In this document: positions 54,611-63,936 of the stretch, piece after piece | How positions within the stretch are numbered: the first letter of the stretch is position 1 | Layout of the letters: each line of letters begins with the position of its first letter | Assembly: GCF_005116455.1 (NCBI RefSeq) | Contig: NZ_SWBP01000001.1 | Location: 372,001 to 436,000 of the forward strand | Length of the DNA: 64,000 nt | DNA from: Pedobacter cryophilus | GTDB taxonomy: Bacteria; Bacteroidota; Bacteroidia; Sphingobacteriales; Sphingobacteriaceae | Reading direction: 5' to 3' | The notes under the pieces: generated by a model | Told to the model about the DNA's origin: nothing | The model's input: only the letters and a program-made list of their open reading frames with translations | The model's database searches: none | Translations under genes and position numbers: made by a program

Positions 54611-54662
54611 AAAGGTAAGTCTTTTATGAGAAAAAAATTATTCTCAATACTTAGATTCCGGA

Positions 54663-55373
54663 TTAAATCTTTCTACCGTCTCTTATCAAAACTTCAGATC
54701 CTTCAGCTAAAAATACCGAATTAGGCTTTTCTTGATTTAAAAAGGCAAAATCAGCTCCATACATATCTTCAAAATCAACCTCTATTTGGTGGTTGTTAAC
54801 TTTATAAATCTCCCATGACGGATGCTCTACCCCATATTCTGAAGTCGTTTGTTTTCCGGCTGTGGTATAGCCCCAGTAATGTTCAGTAATAAATTGCTCC
54901 TCACTTCCTTGCAAAAAGGGTTGTGCTTCAAATTCTGCTTCTAAAGCAAATTTGCACCATTCCTTCTTTTTCCATTGGTAAGAAATATGCAGCTTATTAT
55001 TTTTTGTTTCCCAACTATGTTTGGTTTTTAGGGTGGTATAATGTTCGTGAAACAAAGTGTTGGCAACTAAAGAAATCATAGGTTTAGAAACCACCTCACT
55101 AATAAAAACGGCTCCTCGTCGCCATTCGTTTCCTTCTTTATAACGCACATAAAAACGCAAATTTACTTCCTCAAAATTTATATGAAAAGGAATTTTAAAG
55201 CCTTTTATTTTGGTATTCAAAAACATAAAACCAATTAAACTCACATAGCAATTGCCGTTGTAAAAATCTAGTTCGGTATGAGGCGGAACATACTTTTGTA
55301 GGATAGTTGGGTCAATTATATAATTGGCCATGGCCAGTTTTCGCCATTCGGCAGTTAAAAAAATCTTCTTCAT
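54663..55373 (-). CDS. YqjF family protein (DUF2071)
   Basis: A 236-residue member of DUF2071/YqjF: starts KKIFLTAEWRKLAMANYIIDPTILQKYVPPHTELDFYNGNCYVSLIGF, with VNLRFYVRY and the C-terminal HWGYTTAGKQTTSEYGVEHP pattern. The fold is acetoacetate-decarboxylase-like; function unknown. Stands alone between repeats: 418 bp downstream and 382 bp upstream contain no other gene. Confidence 0.85.
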   Translation of the reverse strand: MKKIFLTAEWRKLAMANYIIDPTILQKYVPPHTELDFYNGNCYVSLIGFMFLNTKIKGFKIPFHINFEEVNLRFYVRYKEGNEWRRGAVFISEVVSKPMISLVANTLFHEHYTTLKTKHSWETKNNKLHISYQWKKKEWCKFALEAEFEAQPFLQGSEEQFITEHYWGYTTAGKQTTSEYGVEHPSWEIYKVNNHQIEVDFEDMYGADFAFLNQEKPNSVFLAEGSEVLIRDGRKI

Positions 55374-55469
55374 TTATAATACAACAGCAAAAATAGGCTG
55401 GCTTTTGTTTTTAAAGCTGCGTTTATTTTTAAGTTAATTAGCAATAACCTGGGTAAAATAAACTTGGGT

Positions 55470-55545
55470 GAAACGGCAGCCCGATTGAGGTGGGTTTGAG
55501 ACTTGGGCGGACTACAGTGTAAAACAAGACTAGCGGAACGTAAGA
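55470..55545 (+). repeat. G+C-richer non-coding segment upstream of the foldase gene
   Basis: A non-coding run with locally raised G+C (for example GGCAGCCCGATTGAGG and TTGGGCGGACTACAG) in the 382-bp gap 55374-55755. It recalls dispersed Bacteroidota intergenic repeats but I cannot align it to another part of the window. The remainder of the gap is A+T-rich, apart from the promoter. Confidence 0.25.
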
Positions 55546-55743
55546 ACGAATGAATTTGCTTTTCTAAAAATCAATTTAAAATTGAGATATAGGTATTACC
55601 ACAGCTAACTTCAACCCAAGAAAACATAAAGAATTACAAAATTACATTTCAAATTAGGAGATAAAGTTATTGACTTGATTTAAGGCTTTTTGATGCTATA
55701 ATTTAACCTAACTATTTAAAGAATAAAATTTTATGCTTTAAGC

Positions 55744-55751
55744 TAAATTTG
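55744..55751 (+). promoter_or_regulatory. Promoter -7 box of the foldase gene
   Basis: TAAATTTG, a perfect TAnnTTTG, about 40 nt before ATG 55792. The -33 region (TTTA) is weak. The alternative TTG start at 55756 would fall on or near the transcript start. Confidence 0.45.
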
Positions 55752-55791
55752 TATCTTGCGCCCTCTAAAATTAAAAAAAAATACAGGTCAT

Positions 55792-57891
55792 ATGGGTATT
55801 ATGGGTTTTTTGCGTAACCGAGCGGGGGTGATTATAGTTGTCGCTATTGGTATTGCAATTGTGGCGTTCCTTTTAAGTGATGCGATAAGAAGTGGACAAG
55901 GTTTTATAGCCGATTCGCAAAGTGAAGTAGGTAAAGTAGCCGGTGAAGCTATTTCTTACAAAGATTTTAATGAAAAAGTAGAACAAAACTCTCAACAGTT
56001 TAAAGCCCAAATGGGAAGTTTAAACGGTCAGATGATGTCTTACGTGGTAGAAAACACTTGGAATCAAACAGTTTCTGGAATTATTTTAAAACAACAAACT
56101 GCCAAATTAGGCTTAACTGTTGGTCAGGCTGAGTTATTTGATTTATTGTTTGATAATCCTTCTGATCAGGTAAAACAAATTTTTACTAATCAGCAAACCG
56201 GTCAATTTGATAGAGCTACAGCCATTAATTCTAGAAAAAGCGCTGATACTGATCCTTCTGGGCAAATGAAAGCTCAATGGGTAGCTTTAGAAGACAATGT
56301 ACAGCAACAAAGAATTAATGAGAAGTATATTAATTTGGTTAAAAATGGTGTTTACGTAAATAGCTTAGATGCAAAAGACGATTATACCAACAGAAACAAA
56401 TTAGTGAATTTTGATTATGTATTTACTGATTACGGAGCCGTACCAGATGCAGAAGTTAAAATTACCGATACAGATTACAAAGATTATTACGAAAAAAACA
56501 AATACAAGTTTAAAAACGCTACCGAAACCAGAAGTTTTGAATATGTAGCTTTTGACGCTGCTCCATCTAAACAAGATACTTTAGACACAAAAATGAAAAT
56601 GTCTAAAATTACTGATGGATTAAGAACTTCAACCAACGATTCTTTATTTGTTGCGATTAATGCGGATACAAAAGCACCTTTAGTTTATCAGAAAAAAGGA
56701 CAATTAGAACCAGCTTTAGATTCTGTAATGTTTAGCGCAGGTAATGGCTTTATTTACGGTCCTTATTTTTCTAATGGCGCTTATAAAGTAGCCAAGTTAA
56801 TTGATGCAAGAGTGAGTCCAGATTCTGTAAAAGCTCGTCATATTTTACTTAACCCAGCTACAGAAGGTGGTGCTGATAAAGCGCTAGCCAAAGCTGATTC
56901 TTTAAAGAAATTGATACAAGGTGGTGCTGATTTTGCAAAATTAGCTGCTCAATATGGAACTGATGGTTCTAAAGATAAAGGTGGCGATTTAGGAACCTTT
57001 GGTAGAGGAGCAATGATTCCTCAATTTGAAGATGCTGTATTTAACGGCTCAACTGGTCAGTTAATGATAGTATCTACACAATTTGGAGTGCATTTAATCA
57101 ACATTCAAAGTCAAATAGGTTCTTCTAAAGTAGTAAAAGTAGCTATCGTTGATAAAGCATTAGCACCAAGCTCTTCTACAGAACAGGTTGCTTACCAAAA
57201 AGCACAAAGCTTTTTAAGTACCGTAAGTAATGCTACTCAGTTTAATGAAAATGCTCAAAAAGAGAAATTAAATAAATTGGTTGGAGAAGATGTTGGTCCA
57301 TTACAATCAAGTTTACCTGGTTTAGAAGATGCTCGTAACTTAATTCGTTGGGTTTACAAAACAGATGAAGGTAAAGTATCTGACGAGATTTTTGACATAG
57401 GAGATAAGTACATTGTAGCGGTTTTAACTAAAGTAAAACCAGAAGGTACCTTATCTTTAGAAGATGTTAAAAAACAAATTGAGCCAGAAGTAAAGAAAGC
57501 CGTACAAGCAAAAGTTTTAAAAGAAAAATTTGAAAAAGCTACAGCTGGTGCATCTTCTTTAACTCAAATTGCACAAAAATTAGGTACAAGTGTAGTTCCA
57601 GTAGAAAATGTGGTTTTTGCAAACCCAGTGATTCCGGGTGTGGCACAAGAAAACAAGGTAATAGGTTCTATTTTTGGATCTCAGCCTAATAAATTGTCAA
57701 AAATAGTAGAAGGTGATAGAGGTGTTTATGTTTATACTGTAAAAAGTTTTACTAATCCACCTGCTTTAAGCAATGTTTTAAAAGTTAAAGAACAATTAGA
57801 ACAATCTATCTCTCAACAAGTTGACGCTGCTGTTTTTGAAGTTTTACGTAAAAAAGCAAACATTAAAGACGATAGAGCGAAGTTCTATTAA
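55792..57891 (+). CDS. PpiD-like membrane-anchored peptidyl-prolyl isomerase
   Basis: A 699-residue protein from ATG 55792: MGIMGFLRNRAGVIIVVAIGIAIVAFLLSDA, a single N-terminal membrane helix (about 12-32), a SurA_N-type chaperone region, and a parvulin domain (about 344-442; ARHILLNPATEGG ... GDLGTFGRGAMIPQFEDAVF). The frame is open 12 codons upstream to a TTG, but that lies next to the promoter and the ATG matches the usual family start. It should help outer-membrane and secreted proteins fold as they leave the Sec channel. Confidence 0.93.
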   Translation: MGIMGFLRNRAGVIIVVAIGIAIVAFLLSDAIRSGQGFIADSQSEVGKVAGEAISYKDFNEKVEQNSQQFKAQMGSLNGQMMSYVVENTWNQTVSGIILKQQTAKLGLTVGQAELFDLLFDNPSDQVKQIFTNQQTGQFDRATAINSRKSADTDPSGQMKAQWVALEDNVQQQRINEKYINLVKNGVYVNSLDAKDDYTNRNKLVNFDYVFTDYGAVPDAEVKITDTDYKDYYEKNKYKFKNATETRSFEYVAFDAAPSKQDTLDTKMKMSKITDGLRTSTNDSLFVAINADTKAPLVYQKKGQLEPALDSVMFSAGNGFIYGPYFSNGAYKVAKLIDARVSPDSVKARHILLNPATEGGADKALAKADSLKKLIQGGADFAKLAAQYGTDGSKDKGGDLGTFGRGAMIPQFEDAVFNGSTGQLMIVSTQFGVHLINIQSQIGSSKVVKVAIVDKALAPSSSTEQVAYQKAQSFLSTVSNATQFNENAQKEKLNKLVGEDVGPLQSSLPGLEDARNLIRWVYKTDEGKVSDEIFDIGDKYIVAVLTKVKPEGTLSLEDVKKQIEPEVKKAVQAKVLKEKFEKATAGASSLTQIAQKLGTSVVPVENVVFANPVIPGVAQENKVIGSIFGSQPNKLSKIVEGDRGVYVYTVKSFTNPPALSNVLKVKEQLEQSISQQVDAAVFEVLRKKANIKDDRAKFY

Positions 57892-57912
57892 TAGATAAAA
57901 TACTTAATTTTG

Positions 57913-57945
57913 AAACCGAAGGCTTTAATGGTCTTCGGTTTTTTT
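57913..57945 (+). terminator. Terminator after the foldase gene
   Basis: AAACCGAAG pairs with CTTCGGTTT (9 bp), an 11-nt loop, then a T run. Confidence 0.82.
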
Positions 57946-57957
57946 GTTTAAAAGAAT

Positions 57958-58473
57958 ATGGAGATTCAAGAAAATATAATCAATAAAGTAGCGCAAAGCG
58001 GATTAGTTTCTTTTGACCTTGCTGATCTTTATCATCCCGGCGAAAGAGTGGTTTATGATATCAAAGAAAATCTTTTTCATGGATTAATGCTAAGAGAAAA
58101 AGATTTCAGAGAATTTATAAAGACTCACAACTGGCAATCTTATGAGGGGAAAAACGTAGCTGTAATTTGCTCTGCAGATGCCATTGTACCGACTTGGGCT
58201 TATATGCTCATTGCATCTAAATTAACTAATGTGGCTAACTATTTTGTGTTTGGCGATTTAGAAATGCTAGAGACTTCTTTGTTTTTATCAGCTATTGATA
58301 AATTAGACCTTGAACAATTTAAAGATCAGCGTTTGGTGATCAAAGGATGTGGAGATATTCCAGTTCCCACGGCAGCCTATGTCGCTATCACTTCAAAATT
58401 AATAAATGTAGCCAAAAGCGTGATGTATGGCGAGCCCTGTTCTACAGTACCCGTCTTTAAAAGGAAAGATTAA
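57958..58473 (+). CDS. DUF2480 family protein
   Basis: A 171-residue protein found almost only in Bacteroidota: an N-terminal segment (VSFDLADLYHPGERVVYDIKENLFHGLMLREKDFREFI) and two related GC-rich parts (CSADAIVPTWAYMLIASKLTNVA and GCGDIPVPTAAYVAITSKLINVAKSV) that look like a duplication. Function unknown. ATG start; 66 bp past the foldase stop and 30 bp before the DUF3108 gene. Confidence 0.88.
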   Translation: MEIQENIINKVAQSGLVSFDLADLYHPGERVVYDIKENLFHGLMLREKDFREFIKTHNWQSYEGKNVAVICSADAIVPTWAYMLIASKLTNVANYFVFGDLEMLETSLFLSAIDKLDLEQFKDQRLVIKGCGDIPVPTAAYVAITSKLINVAKSVMYGEPCSTVPVFKRKD

Positions 58474-58503
58474 TTTTGGTGCATTTATTGTATAATTAGC
58501 ATT

Positions 58504-59283
58504 ATGAAAAAACTATTTTCGATACTTTTCTTTCTAATTTCAACCACGCTCTTATCACACGGACAAAATATACCATATTTAAATAGCTCAACATTTAATG
58601 CTGGTGAAACAATCAGATATAAACTTAAATATGGCTTTATCACTGCTGCTGAAGCCACCATACAAGTAACAACAACTGATATTAAATTCAACAATAAACC
58701 CACCTATCATCTTACGGCACAGGGAGTAACTTCTGGTACTTTTGATATGTTTTATAAAGTGAGAAACAGGTATGATTCTTATATAGATCAAAAAACTTTC
58801 ACTCCTTATTTGTACACAGAAAACATTCGTGAAGCCCGATACACTAGAAATGATAAAGTAAGATTTTACCAATCTGAACAAAAAGTTATAGCTAAAAAGG
58901 GAACTTTTAAATCTCCGGTGAGCCAAACTTTTGATTTGGTATCTGCTTATTATTTTGCCCGTAACTTAGATTTAAGCAACGTAAAACAAGGTGATTTATT
59001 TACGCTCAATTATTTTTTAGATGATGAGGTTACACCCCTAACCATAGAATATATTGGTAAAGAAGTTTTAAAAACTAATTTAGGATCCATAAGATGTTTA
59101 AAATTTAGCCCCTCTATAAAACCAGGTAGAATTTTCAGAAAAGACAGTAAACTATATTTATGGGTGACTGATGACGGTAACAGAATACCCGTTAGGGCGC
59201 AAGCAGAAATCTTAGTGGGTTCTATCATTATGGAAATAGAATCTGCAAATGGACTAAAACAACCCTTAGCGCTGGCTAGGTAA
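58504..59283 (+). CDS. DUF3108 family secreted protein
   Basis: The 259-residue protein has a Sec signal (cleavage near SHGQ), then FNAGETIRYKLKYGFITAAEATIQV, the family start, and a beta-rich body with DLVSAYYFARNLDL and KLYLWVTDDGNRIPVRAQAEILVGSI. DUF3108 proteins fold like lipoprotein carriers or LptA-like beta structures; function unknown. Twenty-eight bp past DUF2480. Confidence 0.88.
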   Translation: MKKLFSILFFLISTTLLSHGQNIPYLNSSTFNAGETIRYKLKYGFITAAEATIQVTTTDIKFNNKPTYHLTAQGVTSGTFDMFYKVRNRYDSYIDQKTFTPYLYTENIREARYTRNDKVRFYQSEQKVIAKKGTFKSPVSQTFDLVSAYYFARNLDLSNVKQGDLFTLNYFLDDEVTPLTIEYIGKEVLKTNLGSIRCLKFSPSIKPGRIFRKDSKLYLWVTDDGNRIPVRAQAEILVGSIIMEIESANGLKQPLALAR

Positions 59284-59324
59284 CCAGTACTATATTTCAA
59301 ATAATTTCATATTTTTACCTTTCG

Positions 59325-60605
59325 ATGAATAAGAACATCCCAAAAAAGGTAGCGTATAAAATAGGAATCATAGGGCAGGGATATGTGGGTTTACCATTGG
59401 CAGCTGCCTTTGGTAGCGTTTTCGAAACCATAGGCTTTGATATCAATCAACACCGAATCAAAGAATTACAACAATTTAATGATCAAACCAAACAACTTTC
59501 TAAAGAAGAAATAAAGAGTGCTCAGCTCCTCACCTTTTCTTCTCATTTGCAAGATATTGAAGATTGCAATATTTATATCGTTACCGTCCCTACGCCTATT
59601 AATCAGTTTAAATCACCAGATTTAAGTTTGCTGTTAAAAGCTACCGAAATGATTGGGCAGATACTTAAACCCAATGATTTGGTCATTTATGAATCTACTG
59701 TTTATCCGGGTTGCACAGAGGAAGATTGCATTCCATTATTAGAAAAAATAAGTGGCTTAAAAATTAATTCAAATTTTTTTGTAGGCTATTCGCCAGAACG
59801 CATCAATCCTGGAGATAAAATCAATACCCTCTCAAAAATCATAAAAGTAACCTCAGGCTCCAACACTGCTACTGCTCAAAAAGTAGATCAACTTTATCAA
59901 ACCATCATTACCGCAGGAACGCACTTAGCCCCTAGTATAAAAGTAGCTGAAGCTTCTAAGGCTATTGAAAATGCACAAAGAGATCTCAATATTTCTTTTG
60001 TAAATGAACTGGCACTCATTTTTGATCGGATGAATATTGACACCAGTGATGTGATTGAAGCAGCAGCCACCAAATGGAATTTTTTAAAGTTTAAACCCGG
60101 TTTAGTTGGAGGGCATTGTATAGGCGTTGATCCTTACTATTTAGCTTATAAAGCAGAATCTTTGGGTTATCATCCACAGGTTATTCTTTCTGGACGCCGA
60201 GTGAACGACAATATGGGTATGTTTGTAGCCAATAAACTCGTTAAATTAATGCTCAAAAAAGAGCATAAAATTGTAGAATCAAAAGTTCTGATTTTAGGCT
60301 TTACTTTTAAAGAGAACTGTCCGGATATTAGAAATACCCGAGTGATAGATATTTATAAAGAATTGGTTTCTTTTGATTTATGTGTGGACGTTTATGATCC
60401 TTGGGCTAATGCCGAAGAAATAAAAAAAGAATACAAAATAGATATCATCAATCAAATAGATGCTCAAAAATACCAAGCGGTAATCATCGCGGTAGCGCAT
60501 AGCCAATTCCTTGATATAGATTTTAGCTTATTCAAAGAAAACAACGCCGTAGTTTTTGATACCAAATCTATTATTGATAGAAATTTTGTAGATGCCCGAC
60601 TTTAG
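59325..60605 (+). CDS. Nucleotide sugar dehydrogenase (UDP-GlcNAc/GalNAc 6-dehydrogenase type)
   Basis: Oxidises C6 of a UDP-N-acetyl-hexosamine twice to the uronic acid with NAD. The 426-residue protein has GIIGQGYVGLPLAAAF (NAD), VTVPTPI, the catalytic Cys265 in VGGHCIGVDPYYLA, and the C-terminal dimer part. Specific family members are WbpA, WbpO and TviB; GYSPERINPGDK is typical of them. It precedes an aminotransferase and an acetyltransferase, pointing to a 2,3-diacetamido-uronic acid or similar sugar for LPS or capsule. Confidence 0.92.
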   Translation: MNKNIPKKVAYKIGIIGQGYVGLPLAAAFGSVFETIGFDINQHRIKELQQFNDQTKQLSKEEIKSAQLLTFSSHLQDIEDCNIYIVTVPTPINQFKSPDLSLLLKATEMIGQILKPNDLVIYESTVYPGCTEEDCIPLLEKISGLKINSNFFVGYSPERINPGDKINTLSKIIKVTSGSNTATAQKVDQLYQTIITAGTHLAPSIKVAEASKAIENAQRDLNISFVNELALIFDRMNIDTSDVIEAAATKWNFLKFKPGLVGGHCIGVDPYYLAYKAESLGYHPQVILSGRRVNDNMGMFVANKLVKLMLKKEHKIVESKVLILGFTFKENCPDIRNTRVIDIYKELVSFDLCVDVYDPWANAEEIKKEYKIDIINQIDAQKYQAVIIAVAHSQFLDIDFSLFKENNAVVFDTKSIIDRNFVDARL

Positions 60606-60606
60606 C

Positions 60607-61731
60607 ATGAAAGAGATTAAAATGATTGATCTTAAGGCAGAATATCAGCTACTCAAACCCATACTGGAGGAAGAAATTATTCAGGTTTTAGAAAAAGCAA
60701 GCTATATTAAAGGAGAAGAAGTCGCTCTTTTTGAAAATAATTTAGCCCAATACCTAAAAGTAAAGCATGTGATCAGCTGCGGAAACGGAACAGATGCCTT
60801 ACAAATTGCCCTCATGGCTTTGGGTATTGGCATTGGTGACGAAGTGATTATCCCAGCTTTTTCATACATCGCCGTTATTGAAGTAGTTTGTTTATTAGGC
60901 GCAACACCCGTTTTAGTAGACGTTGATGCTGATTATTTTCAGATCAATAATCTGGATTTAGAAAAAGTGATTACGGCTAAAACAAAAGCTATTATTCCTG
61001 TACATTTATTCGGACAATCAGGGAATTTAGAGGAGCTCCTTCAAATCGCTAAAAAATATAACATTCCAATTATTGAAGATAATGCACAGGCATTAGGCGC
61101 AAAATATATGCTGCACAATGAAGAAAAGTTTTTAGGCACCTTTGGGGCTATAGGCTGTACTTCTTTCTTCCCAACCAAAAATCTTTCTTGCTTTGGTGAT
61201 GGTGGAGCATTATTCACTAATGATGATGAATTAGCGAACACAATAAGAATGATTGCCAATCATGGGCAAGTAAAAAAGTACGAACATGAAATGGTAGGCA
61301 TCAATTCTAGATTAGATACTTTACAGGCCGTTATATTAAATCATAAATTAAACCTTTTATCTAAAAACCTATCTATTAAGCAAAATATTGCTATTCAATA
61401 TTTAAATGAATTGGTCAGCTTATCATTTATTCAATTACCCAAAGTGTATCAACATAATTTACATTCCTGGCATCAGTTTACTATTAAAGTTCCTGATCAT
61501 CAAAGGGATAAATTAAAATCTTTTTTAAAGCATAAAGGGATAGAAACGATGGTTTACTATCCTAAAACATTAAATCAACAAAAGGCTTATACCCGTTTTA
61601 GGGTATATTGTCCTATTTCTGAAGATTTATGCAAAGGTGTGTTATCTTTACCCATTCATCCTTTGCTCCGTAAAGAAGATATTAACTATGTGAGCAATAG
61701 TATCAAAGCGTTCTTTCATGCAAAAAACTGA
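60607..61731 (+). CDS. DegT/DnrJ/EryC1/StrS sugar aminotransferase
   Basis: PLP-dependent transamination of a keto-sugar nucleotide. Motifs: SCGNGTDALQIALMALGIGIGDEV, VHLFGQSGNLEELLQIA, EDNAQALGAKY, and SFFPTKNLSCFGDGGALFTND with Lys191 as PLP lysine. The frame is open 15 nt upstream, but ATG 60607 is the first start after the preceding stop at 60605. Resembles WbpE, which aminates UDP-3-keto-GlcNAcA. Confidence 0.9.
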   Translation: MKEIKMIDLKAEYQLLKPILEEEIIQVLEKASYIKGEEVALFENNLAQYLKVKHVISCGNGTDALQIALMALGIGIGDEVIIPAFSYIAVIEVVCLLGATPVLVDVDADYFQINNLDLEKVITAKTKAIIPVHLFGQSGNLEELLQIAKKYNIPIIEDNAQALGAKYMLHNEEKFLGTFGAIGCTSFFPTKNLSCFGDGGALFTNDDELANTIRMIANHGQVKKYEHEMVGINSRLDTLQAVILNHKLNLLSKNLSIKQNIAIQYLNELVSLSFIQLPKVYQHNLHSWHQFTIKVPDHQRDKLKSFLKHKGIETMVYYPKTLNQQKAYTRFRVYCPISEDLCKGVLSLPIHPLLRKEDINYVSNSIKAFFHAKN

Positions 61732-62221
61732 TTTTTATATTCATTCTTCTTCATTTATAGATGAAAATGTAAGCATTGGAAAAGGCACTTCTATTTGGCA
61801 TTTCTGTCACATTTCTGAAGGAGCAGAGATTGGTGAGCATTGCAACATTGGTCAGAATGTGTTTATAGGAAAAAACGTGAAGATTGGTAATGGGGTAAAA
61901 ATCCAAAATAATGTATGCCTTTTTGATGGAGTGGAAATAAAAGATGATGTTTTTATTGGTCCTTCGGTGGTCTTTACAAATATTTTAACCCCTAGAGCAT
62001 TCATTAATCGCAGAACCGAATTTTTAACTACAACCGTAGAAAAAGGAGCGAGTATTGGCGCCAATAGTACCATCATTTGTGGAAATACAATTGGAGAATA
62101 TGCGTTAATAGGCGCTGGCAGTGTATTAACAAAGTCAGTTTGTGATTTTGAGCTTTGGTATGGCAATCCAGCTCAAAAAAAAGGAATGGTGAACAAGCTT
62201 GGAGAAAAGATAAAGGGATAA
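61718..62221 (+). CDS. Left-handed beta-helix N-acetyltransferase (WbpD-like)
   Basis: A 167-residue hexapeptide-repeat protein: SSFIDENVSIGKGTSIWHFCHISEGAEIGEHCNIGQNVFIGKNVKIGNGVKIQNNVCLFDGVEI, and the closing LITKSVCDFELWYGNPAQKKG. It likely acetylates the amino group made by the previous enzyme. Start overlaps its stop by 14 nt. Confidence 0.9.
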   Translation: MQKTDFYIHSSSFIDENVSIGKGTSIWHFCHISEGAEIGEHCNIGQNVFIGKNVKIGNGVKIQNNVCLFDGVEIKDDVFIGPSVVFTNILTPRAFINRRTEFLTTTVEKGASIGANSTIICGNTIGEYALIGAGSVLTKSVCDFELWYGNPAQKKGMVNKLGEKIKG

Positions 62222-62231
62222 AGAATTAAAT

Positions 62232-62819
62232 ATGAAAGAGAAAATAATGATTGAGGTAGGCGGGCATTTAGTTTCTGAAGAATTGATTAAAGAAAACTTC
62301 ATTTGTCACTTAGAAAAATGTAAAGGAGCTTGTTGTATTGAAGGAGATGCCGGAGCACCATTATCAGCAAGTGAAGTGGCTATTTTAGAAGAAATATACC
62401 CAGCAGTGAAACCTTACATGACCGCTAAAGGTATTCAAACCATTGAGGCAGTTGGCACTTCTGTAAAAGACTTTGATGGAGATTTAACCACTCCTTGTGT
62501 AGACACCAATAAAGAATGTGCGTATGTGATTTGGGAGAATGGCATTACAAAATGCGCCATTGAAAAAGCTTATGAGGATGGAAAAATAAATTGGAAAAAA
62601 CCAATCTCTTGTCACCTCTACCCTATTCGCTTAACAGAATATCCAGAATTTGACATGTTGCATTATGATAGGTGGAGCATTTGTAGTACGGCTTGCAGTT
62701 TTGGTGATGAGCATCAAGTTAAGGTTTATCAATTTTTGAAAGATCCGTTGATCAGAAAATATGGTGAAGCTTGGTATCAAGAACTAGAAGAAAATATTAT
62801 TGCTTTAAATCAGGCATAA
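62232..62819 (+). CDS. DUF3109 family cysteine-cluster protein
   Basis: A 195-residue protein with a pattern of cysteines (CHLEKCKGACCIEG; TPCVDTNKECAYV; KCAIEKA; CHLYPIRL; ICSTACSF) that is typical of DUF3109/YkgJ-type zinc- or iron-binding proteins. Function unknown. It lies 10 bp past the acetyltransferase gene but is probably not part of sugar synthesis. The fifth-codon Met (MIEVGG) could also be the start. Confidence 0.88.
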   Translation: MKEKIMIEVGGHLVSEELIKENFICHLEKCKGACCIEGDAGAPLSASEVAILEEIYPAVKPYMTAKGIQTIEAVGTSVKDFDGDLTTPCVDTNKECAYVIWENGITKCAIEKAYEDGKINWKKPISCHLYPIRLTEYPEFDMLHYDRWSICSTACSFGDEHQVKVYQFLKDPLIRKYGEAWYQELEENIIALNQA

Positions 62820-62881
62820 TTTTTTAGCTTTGTCGCACTTATGTTAAAATATTTAAATTTTAATCCTTAAAATCAATAAAA

Positions 62882-63754
62882 TTGAAAGGAATTATACTTG
62901 CAGGTGGCTCAGGCACCAGATTACACCCATTAACACTAGCAGTAAGTAAGCAAATGATGCCTATTTACGATAAACCGATGATTTATTATCCTTTATCAAC
63001 ATTAATGTTAGCTGGAATTAATGAAATCTTAATTATTTCTACCCCTCATGATTTGCCGGGTTTTCAAAAGCTATTAGGTAACGGAGAAAATTTAGGATGT
63101 ACATTCTCTTATGCCGAACAGCCTTCACCTGATGGATTAGCACAAGCTTTTATCATTGGTGCAGATTTTATTGGCGATGACGCTGTAGCCTTAGTTTTAG
63201 GAGATAACATTTTCTTTGGAGACGGAATGGCTAAATTAATGCAAACCAATAATGATCCAAAAGGTGGCGTAGTATTTGCCTATCCGGTAAACGATCCAGA
63301 GCGTTACGGAGTAGTAGAGTTTGATGAAAATAAAAATGCCATTTCAATAGAAGAAAAACCAACACATCCAAAATCTAATTATGCAGTCCCAGGACTTTAT
63401 TTTTATGATAATGAAGTGGTAGAAATAGCAAGCAATATTAAGCCCTCCCCAAGAGGTGAATTAGAAATTACGGATATCAATAGAGTATATTTAGAAAGAG
63501 GTTTATTAAAAGTTGGTTTATTAAGCAGAGGAACTGCTTGGTTAGATACCGGAACCTTTGAATCTTTAATGCAGGCAGGGCAATTTGTTCAAGTAATTGA
63601 AGATCGCCAGGGATTAAAAATTGGCTGCATTGAAGAAATTGCTTTTCGCATGAATTTTATAGACGCCAACCAACTGCGTAAATTGGGCCAGCCATTAATT
63701 AAAAGTGGTTATGGTAAATATTTGATAGACATTGCCAACGGGAAAATCCTGTAA
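62882..63754 (+). CDS. rfbA: Glucose-1-phosphate thymidylyltransferase
   Basis: Makes dTDP-glucose from dTTP and glucose-1-phosphate, first step toward dTDP-rhamnose and other deoxy sugars. The 290-residue protein begins with TTG at 62882 ([18 protein letters not shown]), has [32 protein letters not shown] and the C-terminal tail. No ATG is available in frame near this position. The rfbB, C and D genes are not in the window. Confidence 0.94.
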   Translation: MKGIILAGGSGTRLHPLTLAVSKQMMPIYDKPMIYYPLSTLMLAGINEILIISTPHDLPGFQKLLGNGENLGCTFSYAEQPSPDGLAQAFIIGADFIGDDAVALVLGDNIFFGDGMAKLMQTNNDPKGGVVFAYPVNDPERYGVVEFDENKNAISIEEKPTHPKSNYAVPGLYFYDNEVVEIASNIKPSPRGELEITDINRVYLERGLLKVGLLSRGTAWLDTGTFESLMQAGQFVQVIEDRQGLKIGCIEEIAFRMNFIDANQLRKLGQPLIKSGYGKYLIDIANGKIL

Positions 63755-63760
63755 CGGTTT

Positions 63761-63827
63761 TCACCCTGAGCGGAGTCGAAGGGATTTTAATAGGTTTAAT
63801 AGAGTGCTTCAACTCCGCTCAGCATGA
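63761..63827. repeat. Inverted repeat with CTGAGCGGAGTCGAAG core
   Basis: Two 21-nt arms (63761-63781 and 63807-63827) pair at 18 of 21 positions around a 25-nt loop. The core resembles a very widely dispersed bacterial intergenic repeat. It sits between rfbA and gmd; no T tail follows. Confidence 0.65.
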
Positions 63828-63936
63828 CAAAAGATTTAGAACAGCGTTAAAAGAAACAACAAACATAACAGGAAGAAGAATTTAAATTGAAGACACATTC
63901 AAACAATCCAAAATTCCAATCCTCCAAACAAAAAAA

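Noticed and set aside
54312-55545. Segments at 54312-54400 and 55470-55545 as two inverted copies of one element flanking the DUF2071 gene
   Set aside because: Similarity beyond GATTGA is not convincing by eye, so I list them as separate G+C-rich segments and do not claim an element.
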